Assembly (NCBI GenBank): GCA_031763025.1 | Contig: JASSKH010000019.1 | Coordinates: forward strand, 5,662,336 to 5,726,335 | DNA: 64,000 nucleotides | Direction of reading: 5' to 3' | DNA from: Macrocystis pyrifera | Taxonomy: Eukaryota > Sar > Phaeophyceae > Laminariales > Laminariaceae | Shown here: piece by piece, positions 56,176-64,000 of the stretch | How positions within the stretch are numbered: position 1 is the first letter of the stretch | Layout: each line of letters starts with the position of its first letter | The notes under the pieces: generated by a model | Told to the model about the DNA's origin: nothing | Database searches by the model: none | Seen by the model: the letters and a program-made list of their open reading frames with translations, nothing else | Translations under genes and position numbers: made by a program

Positions 56176-56692
56176 ATGAAGAAGTTTGTGTATTATGGAA
56201 CGGTTGCCGTTTTAGGATATTGATTGCTGACATTGCCTATAATAGCCAATTCAAAAGGTCACATCCCAATCAATTGGACAGTCGTGAATCTATCACGTAT
56301 TGGCTATGGGGTATCCACCATAAAGTCAACAATAAATTGGGAATCCATTACAACGACGCTGATTTTAAATCGAATATAAATCCTGTACCAAAAGATAGAC
56401 CCTCATACCAGATTTCCATGAATACACTAACTTCTTGTTGTCGTTTTCTTCGCATCAAACCGTTCTTTCTACCCGTCGATATCCAGCACAACCAGTGTCC
56501 GTGCCGATTCTTCAATCCTAGAGAGATACAAGTTCTGTGGTCACAAAGCTACGCCACAGAGATACTACGTTGCCACGTATGCAAAGCAATGCCATGTCAT
56601 CATACTGTGTACGACAGGCACGACACACACATTCCCCATGACCTAGAGAAACTAAACGAAACAAAGAGGAAAAATAAACAAAAACAAAGATA
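56176..56692 (+). pseudogene. Erv1/Alr-like sulfhydryl oxidase, broken
   Basis: An ATG at 56176 begins a short hydrophobic N-terminus (MKKFVYYGTVAVLGY), and a single-base phase change near 56220 continues into a 157-codon frame ending at 56692. Residues about 24-47 read SRESITYWLWGIHHKVNNKL, matching the conserved Erv1/Alr helix (W, H-x-x-V-N-x-K-L-G) that contacts FAD. The redox CxxC that should precede it is not visible; the later CPC, CHVC and CKAMPC cysteines are in a different order. Erv1-like oxidases make disulfides in mitochondria and, in large cytoplasmic DNA viruses, in virions. The AT-rich context favours a viral origin. The downstream Lys/Glu-rich tail is probably out of phase. 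Confidence 0.45.
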
Positions 56693-57419
56693 ATTCGAAA
56701 GAGAAAAAGAAAAAAGAAAAAAATATATACCTGGTGTATGTATATATAGCAACAAACAAACCATCGTACCCCCCCCGCAGGGGATCTGACAGACACTTGA
56801 AAAGGAGCTAAAAAAAAAAGGAAAAAAAGAAAACACCACTATTAATAGTCGTCAACAGAGTAAGACTAAGAACCAAGGGAAAATAACAGGCAAACCAAAC
56901 AAAGCACAAGGCATGTTCCAGGTAGCGGCAGCAGTTTATGGTACGAGTAGCACAGCCAGGGTCTCCCTGCTGGCCCGCCTGGTACCTTGCTACCCTGTCT
57001 GCCACCATCGTCCAGCGTTCGTCAACTATGCCCGGCCCCTCGGCGTCAGACAATACGAAACAAGCAAAGCAGGCTCGTCATCCACCCACGCCACACGACT
57101 CCTTCAATAAGGCTTATCAATCGGAGAAAGTAAAATATAATGAAAATCACATAGGGTCAGCGCAAAGAAAAAAAACAAAATGAAACTAAAGTAGACAAAA
57201 ACAACGGGAAGGCAAAGGAAGACCACGTTCGAAGCAACTGCACCAGTTGGTGGTACGAGTAGTATAGGCATGTTCTACTTCTTAGTCTACCCGGTACCTG
57301 GCTACCCTATCTGCCATCTCCTTCCTACTTTCGTCCACTGCAGTTTCCCTTCTACCCCTCTCCCCCCCCCCTCTCCGCATTCCCTTGGTCGGGTTTTCTG
57401 CTACTCCTCTTGCTGCCCC
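56693..57419. other. No gene; short diverged repeat pair
   Basis: 56938-57012 and 57250-57325 share TGGTACGAGTAG, then CCCGCCTGGTACCTTGCTAC or TACCCGGTACCTGGCTACC, then CTGTCTGCCA or CTATCTGCCA. A-rich stretches separate them. This is probably the 3' flank of the LINE that follows. Confidence 0.4.
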
Positions 57420-59552
57420 TCCTCCCCCCATTCCCTTGGACACCACCCACGGCGGATGCACGGCGCTGCCTACTCAGCTCAGCCTCAGCCTCGTGCCACC
57501 TCGCCATGAACCTCTCGGCTGCTTCCAGGATCCCCCGGTATCACTTCCCCGCTTTTTTTGCAGCAGTGGGCCACAGCGCGGTCTCCACTCCAAACACCAA
57601 GGGAGCAAGTTCCGTTGACCCTTCGGTGGCTCGGAACTCCCTAAGGTCTTCGACTATGCATCTATGCCAAGTCTTAACCTATCCGCCAGGTCTCGGGTTC
57701 TCCCCACCAGCAATCGTCCCGAACATTACCCGACTGGGTAATCGATCCTTGCTTTACCGTGCCACCCCCCCCGCGAAGAAGAGACGCCGTTTGCGAATGG
57801 TCGTTTCGATGCTCTCGCAACGTGTCATCTTGAGGGCCTTCGCGTACGAGAGGGTGGCATGGTCAGTACGAAGTCGGCGCTGGAAGCCAATGACTCGCAA
57901 CAGGATTTGGTGGTGAGTCGTTCGAAGCTTGGCAAAGTGTTCCGCTCTGAGGGTCCACACCACACACCCGTACAGCAGGGTCTCAATCACCTCGGCCTTC
58001 AGCATTCGGACTTTCAGGCTAAGGGGGGCGGTCGTCCTATCATACAGCTCCGGGCCGAACCGTTTGAGGCATGCTCGCATGAGACGGATCCGTCGGTCGA
58101 TTTCGAGCGAGAGGTCAGCGTTTTCGTGGATAATGCCGCCTAGGTACAATAACTGGGCCGTCTGCTTATACCTCTGGCCTGCTGCTTCGATAACGAGCGG
58201 TGGTGCGAGGGTTTTCTGGTCTGGCGTTTGTAGAAGCATAGTCTCTGTCTTCTTTTCCGACACCGTAAGGCCTGCTGCTTCCAAGACAGTCACGATGACT
58301 GTCATCATTTTCGCGAGCCCTTCAGCCGACTTCGAGACAATCCCTGCGTCATCGGCGTACAACATGCCCCATACAGCCCTTCGCACACACGCCAACGGCT
58401 CCTCTTCCTCCATTCCGACTACTCCAGCATCACTGAGTTGGACCAAATCCCTTACGATGGCTTCGTCATGGCTAAAGCGTACTACTGTAGTACGACGTGC
58501 AATGCAGCAGCGAAAAATACGCTGAACAGTAACGGTGACAGCACACAGCCTTGCCGCAGCCCCTGCGTGACATCAAACCATTCCGAGTGCTCGCCGTCAT
58601 CCGTACACATGCGAGCCCGCATGCCATCGTGGAAATTACGGATAATTCTCAGCATCTTGGTTGGTACGCCAAAACGTGTGAGTACTTCCCATAACAGCTC
58701 TCGGTCCACAGAGTCGTACGCTTTCTGCAGATCGATGAAGCACAAGTACAGGGGGATTTTCCTCTGTCTTCCAAGCTCTTGCAACCGGCGCACGACGAAC
58801 AATATATCAATCGTTGATCGTGCGGGGCGGAAGCCGCACTGCTCCTCCGGGAGTAATTCCTCGGTCTCGCAGTAGTTGCTGAGGCGGGACGCGACGATTT
58901 TCAACAAGACTTTGCCTGCGTGGGCAACAAGCGAAATCCCTCTGTAGTTGTTGCAATCAGTTCGGTCCTTCGTTTTGTGAAGGACCTTGACGATCGCATC
59001 TTTCCATTGCTGGGGGACTTCTCCTGTTACCCAAACATTGACAAGGATGTTGTGAAAGCACTGGGCGAATGCGGGGTGGTCGATTTTCAGGAGTTCGGCC
59101 GGGAGACCATCTGGCCCGACAGCTTTCCAGCTTGACATCCCCTTAAGTGCTTCCGTCATCTTGTCCATGGATGGTTCATCTCCGAGCGACAGTTTAAGCG
59201 GTCGTGGTGGCAAGAGGTCGATGATCTTGGAATCGAGTCTAAGCGATTTCGCGTTCAAAAGTTTGTGGTAAACCCCCCCCCACCGTTCACGAATTCGCAC
59301 CTTATCCCGCAACAGCGTGCCATCCTCGTCCCTAATAAACTGTTCGCTTCTCGCTTTAGTCCCTCCCAATCCTACCGTACTCTTAAGGTGCCTGTAAAAG
59401 CCTCTCTGGTTGTTGTTCGCTAGTAGTCGTTCGGTTTCAGCGAGGTACGCTTCGAAGTACGCATGCAGCCCTGCGGCAATCACCTTCTGCAGGTTCGCAC
59501 ACGCAGATCTCAGTGTCTTCCACGCGGTTCTATCCCGGGGGTGGGCACGCAA
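57420..59552 (-). pseudogene. LINE reverse transcriptase
   Basis: 59552-58482: fingers and palm with [59 protein letters not shown], the first Asp block [20 protein letters not shown], and [21 protein letters not shown] one-base shift near 58470, then 58446-57754: the catalytic block AVWGMLYADDAGIVSKS with an intact YADD, AGLTVSEKKTETMLL, and LLYLGGIIHENADLSLEIDR, then the thumb. Beyond 57754 another phase carries IVEDLREFRATEGSTELAPL and RGILEAAERFMARWHEAEAE to about 57420, with one TGA in place of a probable Trp. All catalytic residues are present; only the frame is broken. Confidence 0.85.
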
Positions 59553-59859
59553 GAATTGCCGTGCACCCTCCCTCGCTGTCCATGCATGCTAATATGAATG
59601 CGGCCGAGGTTTCGGCAGACTCACACCATCCATGTCTGCGGTGGCGACGTGGAGGGGGTGGTACCTCTTTTTCGACCGCATCAATAATAGCCGCAGTGAA
59701 AAACTCAACCATGCCAGACGTATTACGGGGCTGGTTGAGCTGGTTGAGAGTGGAGATGACCCTCGCGACTACTCGTTCACGACACTTTCCATCGGACATA
59801 AAAAGCTGCCTGTCGGACTCTCGGTGTTTTGTCGGTCTACGTATTTGTCTGTTGGACGC

Positions 59860-60653
59860 AAAGTGACCACTGGGTCGGACTTTGATATACAAGATGTTGT
59901 GGTCTGAGTCAGCCTTAGCTGGGGCAGGAGGCTGTGGGACGACTTTAACATCTTGTACTCCAGGTCGATGGGCTTGACGGGTTAGTCGATCCGCTTACGG
60001 TCACTCGGGCTGGTGCCGTTGTGTGTATGCGAAATCCCACCCTTGCGCGTGCTGAAAAACGTGTTGGTGAGAGCTAACTTGCAATTGGCGGCGAACGACA
60101 GGAGTCGTCTGCCATTATCGTTACGAACATCACGCCCATATGCTCCAAGCACTCTACTTTCATCATCACCGCACCCTTCCATCCTCTGTCGAGATCGCAC
60201 GTTGGCATCCACCAGTACAAACAGACACTCTTTCGTCGGGATCTTTTCCACCAAGTCCTCCAGCTTCTGCCAGAAACTACGTTTCAGTTCAGTTGTAGCA
60301 TACGCAACGACAAAATTAACTTCCTCGCATTTGCTAGCCAGCTCAAAGCGCATAGACATAAGCCGCTCGTCAATGAACTGATGAGTGTACACAGCCTTAC
60401 TGCACAACGATTCCTTTACAGCTAGACCTACTCCGTGCAGCCCTTGCCTAGCAGCTGTTGTTTCCTGACCTGAACAGAAAACGCGATACCCTGCCGCACG
60501 AAACGTCGTGCTACCGGTCCTCCGGGTTTCCTGCAGGCCAATGAAGTCACAGCCGAGTTGCCGTCCCTTCGCCAGTACACTCTCGTCATGTCCGTACCCG
60601 TTCTTCCCCTTTACAGCCAGGGTGCGCACATTGTAGGTCGCTACGGCAACCAT
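59860..60653 (-). pseudogene. LINE apurinic-type endonuclease
   Basis: An ATG at 60653 opens MVAVATYNVRTLAVKGKNGY. Motifs in order: Asn of ATYNVR (about residue 7), Glu of IGLQETRR (about residue 39), GVGLAVKESL, Asp and Asn of LVDANVR (about residue 148), the TNTFF segment, and NGTSPSDRKRID; the terminal SDHNIL with the catalytic His lies in a shifted phase at about 59907-59890. It would nick target DNA to prime reverse transcription. The phase change at about 59980 separates the last two motifs, so this copy is probably inactive. Confidence 0.85.
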
Positions 60654-60760
60654 TGCCTCCTTCTGTCTCTTACGAGCCTCGCGTGCTGCTTTCTTTGCCA
60701 GCCGACGTGAGGCTCGTCCCCGCCTCCTTTTTTTTCTTCTTTCGTTTCTTTTTCTTCTCT

Positions 60761-61174
60761 ATGGAGAAAGTGGCTCTCCGTTTCGTAGCCCGGTACGCGC
60801 CTTGGTTTCCGTTGGCTGGGTGCAGCCGTCCCAGCCAACGCCGACACTCCCATCGTGCATGCATACCCACGCTGTGGCTAGCCTCTCCACTCCCCCGACT
60901 GCCCGTGTAGCGCTCTCTGCTGTGGTGATGTACCCGTCCCGCCTGAGGGATGAACTCCTTGGCGTCGGGGTTAAGAAGAAAACACATCACCACCATCCCC
61001 ACGCGGTCCTTAAAGTGACCAGGCCACCAGCTCGACCGCGCAAGGTTCCCTCTCTACTCAGCCAGAAGCTCGATGTTCGTGTGACTGTCGCTAGACCGTT
61101 GCAGGTCCTGGCGGACTTCCTCGGTCCACCCCAAGGACGGGGCAGGCCGAAGTTGGTCTATTCCAACTGGTCCA
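60761..61174. other. LINE 5' flank, no gene
   Basis: Contains a Lys-rich minus-strand stretch (IEKKKKRKKKKKEAG, about 60770-60720) that may be the LINE's own N-terminal extension, then non-coding DNA up to the SINE copy. Confidence 0.3.
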
Positions 61175-61506
61175 GTCCCCGGTGGCTTGGTAGGTGGTCC
61201 GCGTGCCTGTCAAGATCAATTTCGTGGGTTCAAGTCTCACCGAGTGCATGCTCATAGGGACTTATTCTTGCATAAAAACTTGAATAGCGGCAAGCGCGAG
61301 AGCGTGAGTTAGCTACATTCGATGAAAATCGACGAGCAGTGGGAATGCTGAACCCTATGCGCGACAAAAAATAAAGGCACGTACCGGAGGGGAGAAGGGA
61401 CGACACCTGTGACCACGGCTTGTCCAGAAGATCGTCGAGGGTAAAACCTCCTACGAGTGGGCTGGAAAGTAGAAGTGACGAAGAAAAAGAAAAAGAAAGA
61501 AAAAGA
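61175..61506 (+). mobile_element. tRNA-related SINE candidate, copy 2
   Basis: Same unit as 21054-21384: A-box-like TGGCTTGGTAGG (61183-61194), B-box-like GGTTCAAGTCTC (61227-61238), body, and an A-rich end (AAGAAAAAGAAAAAGAAAGA). By eye the copies are about 90 percent alike, and the change in the A-box (CA to CT) is one of few in the head. The tail is interrupted by G, suggesting an older insertion than copy 1. Confidence 0.6.
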
Positions 61507-62020
61507 TAGGCACCATTCAACGACAGCTTCAAAGCACCCTTGTTTACATTCTACAGAAACAATGTCACCACCACCAGTCGTTGCTCCAATACTTCTCTTA
61601 GAAATAGGGATCTCAAGGATCTCAAAGATCTCAATTAACCATCGTTCTGTATTTTTTTGTACTTTCTTATACGCCACGAGTCGTCTATAACGATGCAACA
61701 TCTCTCTTCTGAAGTAATCCAAAATATATCTCCGGGACCACCATCTGTTTCACCAAAACTCCCCTTACGTGATCCCACGGTTGCTTTCCCAGAAAATATA
61801 CTTGTTTCAGAAAAAAAAATGTAACTTCCCGTAGGGAGGTGGAGTTTGTGGAGGCGTTTCGGAATTCGAAGAAGTTGGGCAAAATCGTGAGACGAGGCGA
61901 GATCAGACGTCAGTTGAAAGCGTCTAGCCACCAGAGCTGCTTGGGATTAGACGGCCGCTGCGGCAACGAGAATTCGTAGCAGTAGTGGGCCCAGACAATT
62001 GATCGACTTTCTTCTCCGTC
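61507..62020 (-). other. Coding-like minus-strand pieces, unidentified
   Basis: Two phases, 61931-61635 (GSFGETDGGPGDIFWITSEE, CCIVIDDSWRIRKYKK) and 61722-61500 (RYRRLVAYKKVQKNTERWLI, EIFEILEIPISKRSIGATTG), read like one protein with a shift near 61690. No domain recognised. It may be the 3' part of a decayed gene or an antisense coincidence upstream of the Gag-like ORF. Confidence 0.25.
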
Positions 62021-63875
62021 ATGGCAGACCAGCCCTCCCTTCCAGCAGGAGATGAGGATCACCCGCTTGATGTGGTGGGAGGCGCGGACGCACCGCTCCA
62101 CGTGGGTGGTGGGCAAGGGGAAGGAGCTGGCCTGCCTGGGCCCGGAGCACTTGCTGGAGGCATCGGCCAAGGCGGAGCCGCGGGCATTGGCCCGGGCCTC
62201 CCCGCAGCAGTAGCCGATCCCGCCATGATGGCGGTGCTACAACAGTTGTTGTCGAGCAACCACGCGATCGCGGCTCGGCTGACATGCCTAGAAAACAGCC
62301 AGGCTCACCCGCAGCAGTAGGAGCAACAGCAGCAGCAGCAGCCACAAGAAATTCAACCACTACAGCAGGTGGCCCAACCCCCTGGGGGCGCTATCGCCGG
62401 CGGCCTGTTGGCCCCGTGGGCCGGCGGGGCCATGGGAGGTCAGCCGCTGCCAGCTTCGCATGACGCAAACTAGCAAGCTGCGATCTCCGCGGGCGTCAAA
62501 GCGACCGCAAAGCAGGCGGCCGACCTATGGCCCGCACCGGAAGGTCGAAACAAAACTGTTCATCACGAGGGGTGGCTTCAACATGCAGGAGGTGGTAACC
62601 GTCCACTCCTCCTCATGGCGCTCAACGAGGTGGCCTTTGTCTCCGACGCGGTTACACAGCAGCTTCGATCCCTCTCGGAAATTTTGTGTGGAGGATTTTC
62701 ACCCTCCTCTGCCAGCCGGACAGGAGCCGGTGGACATGCCGGCCGAAGTACACTTCGCCACGTTCGTGGCAGCTTTCATGGCGACCCTCGAGTACGGGAT
62801 GGAGGGGGCGCAGGCCGTTTGCAGGAACAGGGTGCGGACAGTGCGGGAAGAACTCGAGCAGCTGCAGAAATCGGTGGAGGTTTACCTGCGGAGGCACTAT
62901 AAAACACTCCTGGACCACAAGGACAAGGTCCGGGAGGTGCTTATCGCAGCCATGAACGTCGGTCTGCAGGTGGGGATAATCGACCTCGCGAAGCAGGGTG
63001 GCGTCCTGCACCGGAAGCATCGATACGCAGCTCCCCCGGCCGGCACAGGCGTCCCCATGGCCCCTCTGGCGTTCACACGCCTTAGAGAGCTTGTAGAAGA
63101 AGGCGCTGGCTCCAGTCTCACGGAGCGCCAGAGCTTCTGGACGCAGGCGCCGGAAAAATCAGGCTCCAAGAGGAAGGGAGCCCCCAACGCAGGAGGGCAG
63201 CGGAGTGCCCAAACGCAGGCCCGGGCCGGCGCCAGAGGAGGAGGCGGGTCCACGTTCAAGGCTCGCATGCTGGAGCGGGGGACTCCGCCCGGCGTGTGCG
63301 ATTTTGCATGGCGTGGCGATCCGTGCCCGCGCGCAAACCGCACTTTCTCCCACCTCCTTTCTGCCGGAAAAGGTCCGTCGGTCGCCGGGCCTCAACCGCA
63401 GCTCCAAGCACTGCAGCCGCCGCCGCCACCGCCCACCGCCACCCCCGGCGCTGCTGCACCAGCCGCCGCAGTATCAGGCGGCCGCGGCGGCCGGTGGGGG
63501 AACGGCAGCAGGAGGGGGGGGGGTGTCACGTCAGCCGAGCGTCGCACGGTTCAGCAGAAACTACGTGGTCGGCGGCCGGGGAGGTGCGTCCGCCGGGGGT
63601 GGAGCGGGCCAAGGGAATGGCAGCACCTGACAATACGGGCTCTGCCATCCGGCAGGGCCGACCGAAGGGGGGGCAGGGGCGGCCGGAGAATGATAGTTTT
63701 CGGAGACGCCAGGAGGGCCATGGGAATTCTCCATGCACCCACTCCCGGGTCGGTATCCCCGGCCCTGTTTCACGGTGAGAGTCAGGTACCGAGAAACAGA
63801 ATCAGTGACGCAAGCAGCAGATCATGTGAGACAGCGCCTCGACAAGAGACCGTAAGGCAAGAACGGAAAAAATGA
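62021..63875 (+). pseudogene. Gag-like ORF1 of a second DIRS/Ngaro-type element, broken
   Basis: An ATG at 62021 (MADQPSLPAGDEDHPLD) opens a Gly/Ala/Pro-rich N-terminus. In the poly-Gln stretch a TAG (62318-62320) replaces one CAG, and a second TAG (about 62472) again stands where Gln is expected. The phase runs on through NEVAFVSDAVTQQLRSLSE to a one-base shift near 62680, and continues as PAEVHFATFVAAFMATLEYG, VREELEQLQKSVEVYLRRHY and VGLQVGIIDLAKQGGVLHRK. Near 63290-63345 a CCCH-like zinc finger appears (CDFAWRGDPCPRANRTFSH) in which the third Cys is Arg. Core and finger resemble the Gag of the 34.8-42.6 kb element in layout but not closely in sequence. The reverse transcriptase would lie beyond the window edge. 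Confidence 0.6.
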
Positions 63876-64000
63876 TCCACGCAGGAGCTCAGGGTCGCAG
63901 CAAGCCAGCCCACTCGTCCCATCTACCCTCGCATGACCCACACACGCACCCTATCACCCCCAGCCGCAATGCGCACACACCCCTATCGCCAGCTAAGTCG
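63876..64000. other. Window edge, probably inside the same element
   Basis: Short C-rich stretch after the Gag-like frame; no feature can be called in 125 bp. Confidence 0.3.

Larger units (their letters stand above)
57420..60760 (-). mobile_element. RTE-like LINE, nearly full length
   Basis: Minus-strand non-LTR retrotransposon with an N-terminal apurinic-type endonuclease (about 60653-59860) followed by a reverse transcriptase (59552-57750) and a C-terminal region to about 57420. A basic N-terminal stretch (RLAKKAAREARKRQKEA) leads in frame into the endonuclease at 60653 and suggests the real start near or before 60720. There is no RNase H, LTR or recombinase. A truncated plus-strand copy is at 22087-22440. 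Phase changes at about 59980, 59560, 58470 and a TGA in the C-terminal part make this copy inactive, unless assembly errors are to blame. The family assignment (RTE or a close relative) rests on motif style and gene order recalled from known elements. Confidence 0.85.

Noticed and set aside
57929..58525. 198-residue plus-strand ORF
   Set aside because: Antisense shadow of the LINE reverse transcriptase including the YADD block.

Overview
This is a nuclear-type eukaryotic window, not a prokaryotic one. There are no operons or ribosome-binding sites, coding stretches are short and frameshifted, and most of the DNA is transposon- or repeat-derived. I recognise a nearly full-length RTE-like LINE plus a second fragment of it, a decayed second LINE type, a DIRS-superfamily (Ngaro-like) tyrosine-recombinase retrotransposon, a second Gag-like ORF cut by the window edge, at least nine full-length short MITEs of one family plus one interrupted copy, a second MITE type, a tRNA-related SINE candidate, satellite-like arrays and long poly(G)/poly(C) tracts. 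TTAGGG-type telomere-like repeats occur inside one MITE. This mixture would fit a multicellular or microbial alga or another stramenopile; a brown alga is my best guess, but nothing here fixes the species. I found no intact conventional host gene.

Layout. 1-5.8 kb: duplicated low-complexity DNA with three MITE copies, purine-rich tracts and a 43-nt poly(G). 5.8-9.83 kb: a diverged tandem array of about eleven 260-420 bp units, interrupted by an AT-rich insert and a MITE, which abuts the 3' end of a decayed minus-strand LINE (9.83-13.05 kb, possibly to 15.1 kb). 15.1-19.1 kb: mostly featureless. 19.1-20.9 kb: a broken ankyrin-repeat gene split by a 474-bp foldback hairpin built of GGGGATCCCC-containing units. 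21.05-22.5 kb: SINE copy 1 and a LINE fragment. 22.7-24.3 kb: an old satellite rich in AACATNATGTT. 25-33 kb: small orphan ORFs, an inverted duplication and a MITE.

34.85-42.62 kb: a minus-strand Ngaro-like element with the diagnostic A1-[ORFs]-B1-A2-B2 split direct repeats, Gag with a CCCH-type zinc finger, reverse transcriptase, RNase H and the N-terminal half of a tyrosine recombinase. The recombinase's second half is replaced by an 870-nt C/G homopolymer. 42.8-51.8 kb: MITE-rich DNA, including a MITE that carries interstitial TTAGGG repeats and a composite MITE with a 54-bp repeat ORF. 53.4-54.5 kb: a three-copy repeat.

54.5-56.7 kb: an AT-rich island unlike its surroundings, with divergent, abutting reading frames including an Erv1/Alr-like sulfhydryl-oxidase signature. 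It looks like a decayed viral (large-DNA-virus-like) insertion. 57.4-60.75 kb: the RTE-like LINE. 61.2-61.5 kb: SINE copy 2. 62.0-63.9 kb: a Gag-like ORF with nonsense changes and a frameshift.

The genes do not form a pathway; they are a record of nested mobile-element insertions. The most unusual items are the poly(G)-replaced Ngaro recombinase, the giant GGGGATCCCC foldback, and the AT-rich virus-like island.
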